This document shows, in pieces, positions 53,867 to 62,150 of a DNA stretch of 64,000 nucleotides. The position numbers and the translations under genes are program-made. The notes under the pieces are model-generated. The model did no database searches and had not been told where the DNA came from. It worked only from the letters and a program-made list of their open reading frames with translations. The first letter of the stretch is position 1; the number at the start of each line of letters is the position of its first letter. Where the stretch lies: NCBI RefSeq assembly GCF_900090205.1, contig NZ_LT607802.1:3863157-3927156 (forward strand), given 5' to 3'. Source of the DNA: Vogesella sp. LIG4 (GTDB lineage: Bacteria; Pseudomonadota; Gammaproteobacteria; Burkholderiales; Chromobacteriaceae).

Positions 53867-55267
53867 TCAGGAGTCAAAGCCCAAACCCAGGGCATCCATG
53901 GTCCGCAACATCAGATTGCGCTTGCCGTGGTTGTGGTCGGCGCGGTTCAGCGACCAGCGCGTGGCCTGCACCGCGACATAGGTCAGCGGCTCCGGCGGGA
54001 ACGGCATCGGCATCTCGCGCACCATGCGCAAACGGGTGCGCTCGGTATCCAGCCCGGCCAGCTTGTCCAGCAGCACGTTGGCCGCAAAGCGGGTGGCGCC
54101 TACCCCCAGGCCGGTAAAGCCGGCGGCGTAGGCCACCTTGCCGCCATGCGCCTGCGCATAGAAAGCACAGAAGCGGGTGGAGGTATCGATGGCGCCGGCC
54201 CAGCGGTGGGTAAAGCGCAGCCCTTCCAGTTGCGGGAAGGTGGTAAAGAAATGGCTGGCCAGCAGCTCGAAGCTGGCCGCTCGCTCCTCGTACTGCTCCT
54301 CGATGCGGCCGCCGAAGTTGTAGATGGCATCGTAGCCGCCGAACAGGATGCGGTTGTCGCGGCTCAGCCGGTAGTAATGGAACTGGTTGCCCATGTCGGC
54401 AAGGCCCTGGCGGTTGCGCCAGCCCACTGCGGCCAACTGCGCCGGGCTCAGCGGCTCGCTCATCAGCACGTAGTCGTATACCGGGATGGTGTGCCATCGA
54501 TAGCGGCGCAGCAGCGAGGGAAAGGCATTGGTCGCCAAAATCACCTGCTGCGCGACCACCCGCCCGCCGGCGGTGTGCAACGCCACCTGCCTGCCCGACG
54601 AACGCAGCCGCTCCACCCGCGACTGCTCGTGGATTTCCACCCCCAGCTCGCGGGCAACACGGGTCAGCCCTGCGGCCAACTTGCCCGGGTGCAGCATGGC
54701 GGTGCCGTCGCGGTCCCAGTGCCCGGCAAGGAAGGTGGGCGATGCCACCTCGGCACGCACCTCGTCGGCGGACAGGCAGCCTTCATCCTGCAGCAGCTCG
54801 GCCTGGTACGGTTCCACCGCCACCACCATCACCCCGCTGCGCTCGAAATCGCAGTCGATGCCGTAGCGCTGCAGCGTGGCCTCGATCTCGTCCAGGTTTT
54901 GACGCCCCAGCGCCTCCAGCTGCTCGAATTCCTCCGGCCAGCGGCTCATGCCGTTTTCCTCGCCGTGGGTGATGCTGGCCTCGCAGAAGCCGCCGTTGCG
55001 GCTGGAGGCGGCCCCGCCGCACTGCCCGGCTTCCAGCAGCAGCACGCGGCGCTGCGGCTCGCGCTCCTTGGCCAGAATGGCCGCCCACAAGCCCAGGTAG
55101 CCGCCGCCGACAATGGCCAGCTCGGTAGTCACCTCGCCCTGCAGCGGCGCAAAGCCGGCACGGCTCGGCACGTCGTCCAGCCAGAAGGAGCGGTTGATGG
55201 AGCCGGCCAGGGCCGACTGGATGACGCTCTTTTGCGGGGCGTGCCGCTCGAAAACGGTTTGAAGCAT
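53867..55267 (-). CDS. FAD-dependent amine oxidase (DAO family, PuuB-like)
   Basis: The 466-residue product has the FAD motif ELAIVGGGYLGLWAAILA (about residues 50-67), GGAASSRNGGFCEAS, and late HRWAGAIDTSTRFCAF and AAGFTGLGVGATRFAAN. It is a DAO-fold amine oxidase like PuuB and the paralogue at 37379. The ribosome site is weak (AGGA at ten bases). It is flanked by an amidase and a cupin in one operon and probably oxidises an amine to an aldehyde. Confidence 0.78.
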   Translation of the reverse strand: MLQTVFERHAPQKSVIQSALAGSINRSFWLDDVPSRAGFAPLQGEVTTELAIVGGGYLGLWAAILAKEREPQRRVLLLEAGQCGGAASSRNGGFCEASITHGEENGMSRWPEEFEQLEALGRQNLDEIEATLQRYGIDCDFERSGVMVVAVEPYQAELLQDEGCLSADEVRAEVASPTFLAGHWDRDGTAMLHPGKLAAGLTRVARELGVEIHEQSRVERLRSSGRQVALHTAGGRVVAQQVILATNAFPSLLRRYRWHTIPVYDYVLMSEPLSPAQLAAVGWRNRQGLADMGNQFHYYRLSRDNRILFGGYDAIYNFGGRIEEQYEERAASFELLASHFFTTFPQLEGLRFTHRWAGAIDTSTRFCAFYAQAHGGKVAYAAGFTGLGVGATRFAANVLLDKLAGLDTERTRLRMVREMPMPFPPEPLTYVAVQATRWSLNRADHNHGKRNLMLRTMDALGLGFDS

Positions 55268-55349
55268 GGGGCGGTGGATTCCTGTAACGCATGAAGCTCG
55301 AAAAACCGCCGGCCAGGCGAACGCCGGGCCAGCGGTGTTGGTGCCTTCC

Positions 55350-56780
55350 TCAAGCGAACTCGGGGAACACCTGCCGGTACAGCCCGTGCCGGGCCGCCTG
55401 CGAGTGATTGTAGGCTACCTGGAAAGCTACCTCGTCCTGGTATGACGGCGCAATGATCTGCATGCCGGTAGGCACGCCGCTGTGCGCGCGGCCGGTGGGC
55501 ACCGACAGCGCCGGGTAGCGGCCCAGCAGGTTGAACGGCGGGGTGGCCGCCCAGCCCAGGTAGCTGTCCAGCGCCACGCCGTTCACCTGCAGCTGCGGCT
55601 GTTGCGTCGGGTCCATATCGGCCTCGATCTCGGTGGTGAAGGTCGTCGGGCAGATGAAGGCACGGTAGCCCTGCCCCCACACCTTCTGCTGCATCTCGCG
55701 GTGCAGGCTGCTGGCCAGCTCCGCCGATTTCATCACCGAATTGGACTTGCCGCGGTAGTCGCGCCACAGGTGCTGCATATAGCTGGTGAGCTTATCGTAG
55801 GCGGAGTCCGGCAGCTCGCGCAGGTATTCGTCGAAGTAGATGCCGAAGATGCCTTCCATCAGCACCTTGGACAGCGCAAGCAGATCCCACTCGATATCCA
55901 CCTTTTCCACCACCGCGCCGCGGCCGCGCAGCCCTTCCAGCGCCTGCTCCAGATTGTGCTGCACGTCCGGGCACACCGCCGGGCTGCCCAGGCTGGGGTG
56001 GTAGGCGATCTTCCAGCCGCTCAGGTCGTCGTAGCGGTCCGGCAGCGGCTGGTACGGCATGCCGTTGTAGCTGGCCGGGTGCGGGCCGGCGATGATGTTC
56101 TGCATCAGCACCATGTCTTCGAAGGTACGCGCCAGCGGGCCTTCGGCGGCAAAGGCGAACAGTTCCTCGCCCGGGCCGCTGGCCAGGCGGCCGAACGGCG
56201 GCTTGTAGCCATACAGGCCCTGGAATGCCGCCGGCAGTCGGGTGGAACCGCCCATGTCGCTGCCGGTAGCCAGCGGCGCCACACCGGCCGCCACTGCCGC
56301 GGCGCTGCCGCCGCTGGAGCCGCCGCAGGTATAGCGCAGGTTCCACGGGTTGCGCGTTACGCCCCAGCGCCGGCTCCAGGTCTGCCCCAGGCAGCAGAAT
56401 TCCGGGTTGGTGGCCTGGGCGTGCAGGATGGCGCCGGCGTCCAGCAACTTGTCTATCATCGGGTGGTTTTCGTCCGGCACGTAGTCGTCCAGCACCAGCG
56501 AGCCCACCGTGTTCGGCCAACCTGCCACCGCGGTTTCCTCCTTCACTACCACCGGAATGCCTTCCAGCGGACGGGCGGTGCCATCGCGGTAGCGCTGTTC
56601 CGCTTCACGCGCCCTGGCAATGGCCTCGTCGGCGCGGATGGCGGTGGTGGCGTTTACATTCACCTGCTGCTTGTGCGCGGCTTCCAGCACGGCCTGCATC
56701 AGGGTCACCGGCGACAGGCTGCCATTGCGGAAACGGCGCAGTGCCTCGGTGGCGGACATATAACAAAGCGTTTGATTCAT
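55350..56780 (-). CDS. Amidase signature family enzyme
   Basis: The 476-residue product has the amidase triad: Lys in IPVVVKEE (about residue 80), the cis-Ser in GGSSGGSAAAVAAG, and the nucleophile Ser in GSDMGGSTRLPAAF. It hydrolyses an amide, releasing an amine or ammonia. Lying between the porin-like gene and the FAD oxidase, it may release the amine that the oxidase consumes. The start lies 16 bases after the porin stop. Confidence 0.85.
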   Translation of the reverse strand: MNQTLCYMSATEALRRFRNGSLSPVTLMQAVLEAAHKQQVNVNATTAIRADEAIARAREAEQRYRDGTARPLEGIPVVVKEETAVAGWPNTVGSLVLDDYVPDENHPMIDKLLDAGAILHAQATNPEFCCLGQTWSRRWGVTRNPWNLRYTCGGSSGGSAAAVAAGVAPLATGSDMGGSTRLPAAFQGLYGYKPPFGRLASGPGEELFAFAAEGPLARTFEDMVLMQNIIAGPHPASYNGMPYQPLPDRYDDLSGWKIAYHPSLGSPAVCPDVQHNLEQALEGLRGRGAVVEKVDIEWDLLALSKVLMEGIFGIYFDEYLRELPDSAYDKLTSYMQHLWRDYRGKSNSVMKSAELASSLHREMQQKVWGQGYRAFICPTTFTTEIEADMDPTQQPQLQVNGVALDSYLGWAATPPFNLLGRYPALSVPTGRAHSGVPTGMQIIAPSYQDEVAFQVAYNHSQAARHGLYRQVFPEFA

Positions 56781-56796
56781 TTCAGTATTCCGGAAG

Positions 56797-58185
56797 TTAA
56801 AAACTGTAGACCGCCTGGGCGCTCAGCACATCGTTATGCTTGCTGGTGGTGCCGTCGGCGCGTTCGAAGCTGCGTACGCTGGAGATGTCATGCCGCGCTT
56901 CCAGCTTCAGTTGCAGCTGGTCGGTCGGGTAGAACAGCAGCGCGGCGGTAATGTCCTGACGCACCGCGCCCTTGCAGCCGCTCGGGTCCAGCGCATAGCA
57001 GGCCGGGTCCACGCCGAAGCCGTTGATCGGGTCGTTGCCGTTGGCACTCAGGCCGATGCTGGGGTTGCCGCCACCGTTCTTGCTGTTGTTCAGGTAGTCG
57101 TAGCGCACGGTCCAGCCCATGCGCCCCAGTGCGGCGGTCTCGAACTTGTGGTGCTTCAGCAGCGAGAAACCCCACCACTGCGCGCGGCCGCCGTTGAGCG
57201 CGCTGTACTCGGCACTGCCGTAGTCGAACTGCGCGGCGCTGATGTCGTCGAGCTGGGTGTTGCTGATGTCCACCTCGGTGTAGGCCACGCGGCCGAAGTT
57301 CGGCGTGCTGCCGGTGTAGTTGCCGCTGGTGCCGCGCGCCAGATAGCCATACCAGCCGATGTCGATGTTGTTGGTGAGCATGTTGTCCACGCGCCAGCTC
57401 AGCGACGGGGTACGGTTGGCCGCATTGTTCACCTGCGACGCCTGGCTGCGCCCGGCCTCGTTGCCCAGCATGGCCTTCACGCTCCAGGCACCCTGCACCC
57501 AGGACGCGCCGGCACCCACGATATTGCTGGGCTCGCTGAAGTCGTACAGCAGGTTGTGGGTGATGTTCACCGTCTGGTTGCTGGCGGCGTACTCGTAGCC
57601 GGCCCAGGACGGAATATCGCCGGCAAACACCTGCCAGTGCTCATCCAGCGGCACTACCGCCTGCGCCGAGTTGAGGATGCTCATATTGCCGTTGCCATTG
57701 CTGTCCAGCGAGGAATACACCCCGGCGCCACGGTCCGGCATGATGGTGATATCCACGTACGGCGCCAGCGGGCCGCTGCCGAAGGTTTTCTTGATGTCCA
57801 GGTAGACATCGCCCAGGTTGGAGGTGTCGTAGTTGTAGCTCTGGCTGCGGTTGGCAAACACGAACGACGCCGACTTGCGCCCCAGGTTGCTGCTGTACAG
57901 CGGGTCGATGTAGCCGCTGATGCTCAGGCCGGCAATCGGGCCGTTCTGCGCATCCTCGGACAGCTTGTCCACCTTCATCGCCGTGGCGCTCACCTGCTGC
58001 GTCAGCGCCTCGTCACTGTCCTGCCGTGCGGTGACCGACTGTTGCAACGCGGTTTTCAGGCTGTCGATCTCACGCTGCATCGCCTCCAGCCGCTGCTGCA
58101 TCTCCTGCATGCCCGGCTGGGCCTCTGCGGCCAACGTCAGCAGCGGTGCCGCCCCGATCAGGCCGGCCAAAAGTGTTTTCTTCAT
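56797..58185 (-). CDS. Outer membrane beta-barrel (porin-like) protein with N-terminal coiled coil
   Basis: The 462-residue product starts with a signal peptide (MKKTLLAGLIGAAPLLTLAAEA), then a coiled coil (about residues 24-75; MQEMQQRLEAMQREIDSLKTALQQ) and a barrel ending in Tyr-Ser-Phe. It is paralogous to the left-edge protein. The coiled coil recalls the trimerising or peptidoglycan-linking segments of some porins. The start at 58185 follows GGGGAAATC. It sits between the PotF-like and amidase genes, so it probably imports the same substrate through the outer membrane. Confidence 0.8.
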   Translation of the reverse strand: MKKTLLAGLIGAAPLLTLAAEAQPGMQEMQQRLEAMQREIDSLKTALQQSVTARQDSDEALTQQVSATAMKVDKLSEDAQNGPIAGLSISGYIDPLYSSNLGRKSASFVFANRSQSYNYDTSNLGDVYLDIKKTFGSGPLAPYVDITIMPDRGAGVYSSLDSNGNGNMSILNSAQAVVPLDEHWQVFAGDIPSWAGYEYAASNQTVNITHNLLYDFSEPSNIVGAGASWVQGAWSVKAMLGNEAGRSQASQVNNAANRTPSLSWRVDNMLTNNIDIGWYGYLARGTSGNYTGSTPNFGRVAYTEVDISNTQLDDISAAQFDYGSAEYSALNGGRAQWWGFSLLKHHKFETAALGRMGWTVRYDYLNNSKNGGGNPSIGLSANGNDPINGFGVDPACYALDPSGCKGAVRQDITAALLFYPTDQLQLKLEARHDISSVRSFERADGTTSKHNDVLSAQAVYSF

Positions 58186-58193
58186 GATTTCCC

Positions 58194-59288
58194 CTAGCGT
58201 CCGCTCTTGAAGCCCGACCACAACCGGTTCATCAGCCGCAGCAGGTCCGGCGAAAAGCCGCTGACGGCACTGAGGTTGCTGCGCTGCACTTCCGACGGGT
58301 TCACCGCCGGGTCGTTGCGGATCGCCGGCCTCACCAGGTCATTGGCCGCCTTGTTGGCGCTGAGATAGAAAATGGCGTTGCTGATCTCGGCATGCACCTG
58401 CGGTGTCTCGATGTAGTTCAGCCACTTGTAGGCGGCGTCCAGGTGTGGCGCCTCCTTGGGGATCACCATCACGTCGAACCAGATCACCGAGCCTTCCTTG
58501 GGCACCACGTATTCGATCTGGTCGCTGCGCTTGCTTTCCTTGGCGCTCAGCCGCGCCTGCAGCACATCGCCGGACCAGCCCAGCGCCAGGCAGATGTCGC
58601 CCAGCGCCAGGTCGCTGACATAGCTGCTGGAGTTGATCTGGGTGATGTAGGGGCGGATCTGGCGCAGCTGGGCAAAGGCATCCTGCACATCCTGCGTGGT
58701 GGCGTGCGACGGGTCCTTGTGCTGGTACTTGAGCATGGCGGCCACCACGTCGGCCGGCGATTCCAGCAGGCCGATGCCGCATTGCTTGAGCTTGGACGAG
58801 TACTTGGGATCGAACAGCAGCGCCCAGCTGTCCAGCGGCGCCGACGCGCCGAGGATCTGCTTCACCTTGGTCACGTTGATGGCCAGGCCGCTAGTGCCCC
58901 AGGCCCAGGGAATGGCGTACTGGTTGCCCGGGTCCACCACCTCCAGCTGCTTCATCAGGCCCTTGTCGAGCTTGTCCCAGTTGGGCAGCTTCGACTTGTC
59001 CAGCTTCTGGTACAGCCCGGCCTGCAGCTGGTTGCGCAGAAAGCCGGACGACGGCACCGCCACATCCAGGCTGGACTTGCCCACCAGCAGCTTGGTCTGC
59101 AGCGTTTCCTCGCTGTCGAACGGGTCGAAGTTGACCTTGATGCCGGTCTGCTTCTCGAAGTTGGCAAAGGTATCCTTGGCGGCGTAATCCGCCCAGTTGG
59201 CAAAGTTCAGCGTGCCACTATGCGCCAGGCTGGAGGCCAGGCCACAGCCGAGCAACAGCATTGCACCGGCCAGTCTGCGGTACTGCAT
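58194..59288 (-). CDS. Polyamine-type ABC substrate-binding protein (PotF/PotD-like)
   Basis: The 364-residue product has a signal peptide (about residues 1-23) and the PotD/PotF pattern: LNFANWADYAAKDTFANFEKQTGIKV, AIPWAWGTSGLAINV, DICLALGWSGDVLQA, EGSVIWFDVMVIPKEAPH. The start at 59288 follows GAGGAGAAAAC. It is first in the operon, but no permease or ATPase is in the window, so the transport partners must be elsewhere. The ligand is probably a polyamine or related amine. Confidence 0.85.
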   Translation of the reverse strand: MQYRRLAGAMLLLGCGLASSLAHSGTLNFANWADYAAKDTFANFEKQTGIKVNFDPFDSEETLQTKLLVGKSSLDVAVPSSGFLRNQLQAGLYQKLDKSKLPNWDKLDKGLMKQLEVVDPGNQYAIPWAWGTSGLAINVTKVKQILGASAPLDSWALLFDPKYSSKLKQCGIGLLESPADVVAAMLKYQHKDPSHATTQDVQDAFAQLRQIRPYITQINSSSYVSDLALGDICLALGWSGDVLQARLSAKESKRSDQIEYVVPKEGSVIWFDVMVIPKEAPHLDAAYKWLNYIETPQVHAEISNAIFYLSANKAANDLVRPAIRNDPAVNPSEVQRSNLSAVSGFSPDLLRLMNRLWSGFKSGR

Positions 59289-59471
59289 GGTGTTTTCTCC
59301 TCTTGTTGTGCGGGTGAAAACATTCTGCGCAGCAGCCGCCGCCGCGGCTGTCCTCCAACGGGGGGACAAAACCCAACGACACCGCAGCTAAATAGGGCTT
59401 GCCGGAATGGTGCTGCCGGCGGCACCATCCGCCGCTACCACTGCCAGCGCATACATGAACAAGGGAGAGAC
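59289..59471. promoter_or_regulatory. Divergent control region, LuxR regulator / PotF operon
   Basis: A 183-base GC-rich gap between divergent starts. No symmetrical operator stands out by eye; the regulator site is expected here. Confidence 0.3.
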
Positions 59472-60257
59472 ATGGCCAGCCTGCAACTACCTGTAGACAC
59501 GGCGGCCCGCCTGGTAAGCCAGCTGGGCAACAGCGGCTTTCCCCTGGCGCTATGGGACTGGATCAACACCCTGCTGCCCATCGGCCACCTGTCCTCGGTG
59601 CGCTACAACCAGCCGGCCGCCGGGCAACAGGTGGAATCGGTGGACTGGCTGTTCTCGCGCGGCTACAACGACCAGCGCATCGTGGAGCAGGCACTGACCA
59701 GCTACCTCTCCCGCCACTGGCGGCAGGACCCGCTGTTGGCGCATGTGGAACAGTTGCTGGACCCGCAACTGGTGCTGATCCGCAACAGCGACATCACCGC
59801 CGACGACTACGCCATGGACGGTTTCAACCAGCCGCAGGTGATAGAGGAATGCAACCTGCTCGGCCGCTCGGCCGATGGCGTCTACGTGCTGGCGGTATAC
59901 CGCCAGATCGGCCAGACGCCGTTCACCCTGGAAGAGCTGTCGCTGCTGCGGCAGCTGGGCGAGCTGATCGTGCCGCTGGTGGTGCAGCACGCCCGGCTCA
60001 CCGTCTCCACCCAGCGCTCGCAAACCCAGGCGCTGACCTATCTGTTCGACCGCCGCCTGGCTACCGAAGGCATACGGCTATCGCCGCGCGAGCTGTCCAT
60101 CTGCCACTGCCTGCTGCTGGGGCTGTCCAGCAGCCGCATCGCGGAGCAACTGGCCGTGCGCCCCTCCAGCGTGAAAACCTATGTCGAACGCGCCTTCCTC
60201 AAACTGGGCGTGAGCAGCCGCGCCGAGCTGTACGCCTGGAGCCTGCAGTACGCCTGA
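59472..60257 (+). CDS. LuxR-type (helix-turn-helix) transcriptional regulator
   Basis: The 261-residue product has a C-terminal LuxR helix-turn-helix (LSPRELSICHCLLLGLSSSRIAEQLAVRPSSVKTYVERAFLKLGVSSRAEL) and an N-terminal region (about residues 1-185) that could be a PAS/GAF-like or autoinducer-type sensor but lacks clear acyl-homoserine-lactone residues. The start at 59472 follows AAGGGAGAGA. It is divergent from the PotF-like operon and probably controls it in response to its substrate. Confidence 0.85.
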   Translation: MASLQLPVDTAARLVSQLGNSGFPLALWDWINTLLPIGHLSSVRYNQPAAGQQVESVDWLFSRGYNDQRIVEQALTSYLSRHWRQDPLLAHVEQLLDPQLVLIRNSDITADDYAMDGFNQPQVIEECNLLGRSADGVYVLAVYRQIGQTPFTLEELSLLRQLGELIVPLVVQHARLTVSTQRSQTQALTYLFDRRLATEGIRLSPRELSICHCLLLGLSSSRIAEQLAVRPSSVKTYVERAFLKLGVSSRAELYAWSLQYA

Positions 60258-60366
60258 GCGGCTGCGCACCACGCCTGGCACCGGCTGTCACGACATAACC
60301 CTTCACACAAGTGGCATGGCACCGCCGGCCACGTCGGCTACCATCAAGGAGAAGGAGGGAGAGATC

Positions 60367-60594
60367 ATGAAATGCTGGACCTACGACACCCAATACGGCC
60401 CCTTCGAGATCGTGCCGCTCGATGGCAGCTACCACATCATGCATGAGGGCGAAGCGCTGGGCGCCTACCCGAAACCGGAAGACGCCGCCCGGGCACTGGC
60501 CACCGGAGAAACCAGCTGGCCGCCATTCGGCAACCCGCAAGACCTGGGCATACCGGCCGAGCTGGCGCAGTGGCACTGCCGGCTGCTGGTTTAG
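60367..60594 (+). CDS. Small hypothetical protein, 75 residues
   Basis: The ATG at 60367 is preceded by GAAGGAGGGAGA, a strong ribosome site. The product (MKCWTYDTQYGPFEIVPLDG...) is a small soluble protein with the Trp-Tyr-Tyr start and EDAARALATGETSWPPFG. I recognise no family. It stands alone and ends at the paired-10-mer terminator. Confidence 0.65.
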   Translation: MKCWTYDTQYGPFEIVPLDGSYHIMHEGEALGAYPKPEDAARALATGETSWPPFGNPQDLGIPAELAQWHCRLLV

Positions 60595-60617
60595 CTGATA
60601 TCCGCCGCTGATCGCAC

Positions 60618-60662
60618 AAAAAGGTTGGCCGCAAGCTGTACGGGCTTGCGGCCAACCTTTTT
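60618..60662. terminator. Inverted uptake-like 10-mer pair as bidirectional terminator
   Basis: GTTGGCCGCA at 60624-60633 and TGCGGCCAAC at 60647-60656 form a 19-bp perfect stem (60618-60636 with 60644-60662, loop TGTACGG) with five A and five T at the ends. It is 24 bases past the stop of the 75-residue gene and convergent with the livK-like gene, the clearest terminator of the four pairs. Confidence 0.9.
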
Positions 60663-60740
60663 CATCACCCCAGCCCCGCAGATACCGTGCTGGAGGCCAA
60701 ACAGCCAGGACCGTATCGACGATGGCAAAGCACGCATCGT

Positions 60741-60776
60741 GCACAAACAAAAAGCCCGGCATTGCTGCCGGGCTTT
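60741..60776 (-). terminator. Terminator of the livK-like gene
   Basis: On the minus strand AAAGCCCGGC pairs with GCCGGGCTTT (60776-60767 with 60760-60751) around six bases and is followed by a T-rich tract, 25 bases past the stop. Confidence 0.8.
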
Positions 60777-60800
60777 GCTTGGCGACGGGTGTCGCGGGAA

Positions 60801-62030
60801 TTACTGGGCTGCGGAAGCAGCGGCCGGGGCAGCAGCGCCGCCACCAACGGTTTCCATCACGGTCCACTGACCGTTCTGTACCTTGTACACGGTGATGCCG
60901 CCGTCTTTCAGGTCGCCCTTCGCGTCGTAGGCCCAGTTGGAGGAGGTCACGCCATCCTTGTATTCCATCTTGGCCAGTACCGGCATGTATTTTGCCGGGT
61001 CGGCGGAGTTGGCCTGCTTCATGGCGGCGATCAGCACGCGGGTAGCGTCGTAGCCGTACGGAGAGTAGGTAGCTACGTCCATCTTGAAGCGTGCCTTGTA
61101 GCGGGCAGCGTAGTCGTTACCCTTCGGCATCTTGTCCAGCGGCAGGCCAGCCAGCGAGGCGATGGTGCCTTCGGCTTCCTTGCCAGCCAGTTGCAGGAAG
61201 TTCGGGGTCTTGGTCATTTCGCCGGAGATCAGCGGAGCCTTCAGACCCAGGCGCTTCATCTGCTTGGCCATCGGGGCGGACTGCGCATCGGCGCCACCGT
61301 AGAACACCACGTCCGGGGATACCGACTTGATGGAGGTCAGGATGGCAGCGAAGTCGGTAGCCTTGTCGTTGGTGAATTCACGCTTCAGCACCTGACCACC
61401 GGCAGCCTTGACGGCCTTCTCGAATTCGTCGGCCAGACCCTGACCGTAAGCGGTGCGGTCGTCGACGATAACGATCTTCTTGGCGTTCAGCTTGTCCACC
61501 ACGAACTTGCCCATTACCGAACCCTGCTGGGTGTCGGAGGTCATGGAGCGGAAGGTGTTCTTGAAGCCCTGGGTGGTGAATACCGGGGAAGTCGCCATGG
61601 CGATCATCGGGATGCCGGCGTCGGAGTAGATCTTGGAGGCCGGGATGGCGCAACCGGAGTTGAAGTGGCCGATGATGCCGGCAACCTTGTTGTCGACAAA
61701 CTTCTGAGCCATCTGGGTAGCGGTCTTCGGGTCAGCCTGGTCATCTTCGGCGACCAGTTCGAAGCTCACCGGCTTGCCGTCGATGGTCGGCTTCTCGGCG
61801 TTGGCATCTTCGATTGCCAGGGTCACGCCGTTCTTGTATTCCTCGCCGTAGTGAGCCTGCGGGCCGGTCAGCGGTGCAGCAAAGCCGATCTTGATGGCGC
61901 TACCGGTAGCGGCGGCAGCCGGGGCGGAGGCGGCGCCTGCAGCCGGGGCTTCCTGCTTCTGGCTGCAGCCGGCGATAGCCAGGGCGGCGGTAACTGCAAG
62001 GGATACGCTAGTCAGTTTGTTCAGTCGCAT
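60801..62030 (-). CDS. Branched-chain amino acid-type ABC substrate-binding lipoprotein (LivK-like)
   Basis: The 409-residue product has a lipoprotein signal (LAVTAALAIAGC, Cys about residue 22) with an Ala/Gly-rich linker, then the LivK fold: GFAAPLTGPQAHYGEEYKNGVTLAIEDANA, GIIGHFNSGCAIPASKIYSDAGIPMIAMATSP, VIVDDRTAYGQGLADEF. The lipobox is unusual for a Gram-negative LivK and suggests membrane anchoring. No permease or ATPase genes are adjacent, so transport partners are elsewhere. The start at 62030 follows GAGAAGATAAAC. Confidence 0.85.
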   Translation of the reverse strand: MRLNKLTSVSLAVTAALAIAGCSQKQEAPAAGAASAPAAAATGSAIKIGFAAPLTGPQAHYGEEYKNGVTLAIEDANAEKPTIDGKPVSFELVAEDDQADPKTATQMAQKFVDNKVAGIIGHFNSGCAIPASKIYSDAGIPMIAMATSPVFTTQGFKNTFRSMTSDTQQGSVMGKFVVDKLNAKKIVIVDDRTAYGQGLADEFEKAVKAAGGQVLKREFTNDKATDFAAILTSIKSVSPDVVFYGGADAQSAPMAKQMKRLGLKAPLISGEMTKTPNFLQLAGKEAEGTIASLAGLPLDKMPKGNDYAARYKARFKMDVATYSPYGYDATRVLIAAMKQANSADPAKYMPVLAKMEYKDGVTSSNWAYDAKGDLKDGGITVYKVQNGQWTVMETVGGGAAAPAAASAAQ

Positions 62031-62150
62031 GTCGTTTATCTTCTCTATTTGTGTCAGGTTTTGCTCAGGCCAATGGATTTTGTCGATTGGCGAACGTTTA
62101 CAACAAGGCAGGCGCATTATTTCAATGCAGCCCGCCCCGCGCAAGTCCAA

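Noticed and set aside
58392..59471. Plus-strand frame continuous with the LuxR-type gene
   Set aside because: Antisense to the PotF-like gene; the true start at 59472 has a good ribosome site.
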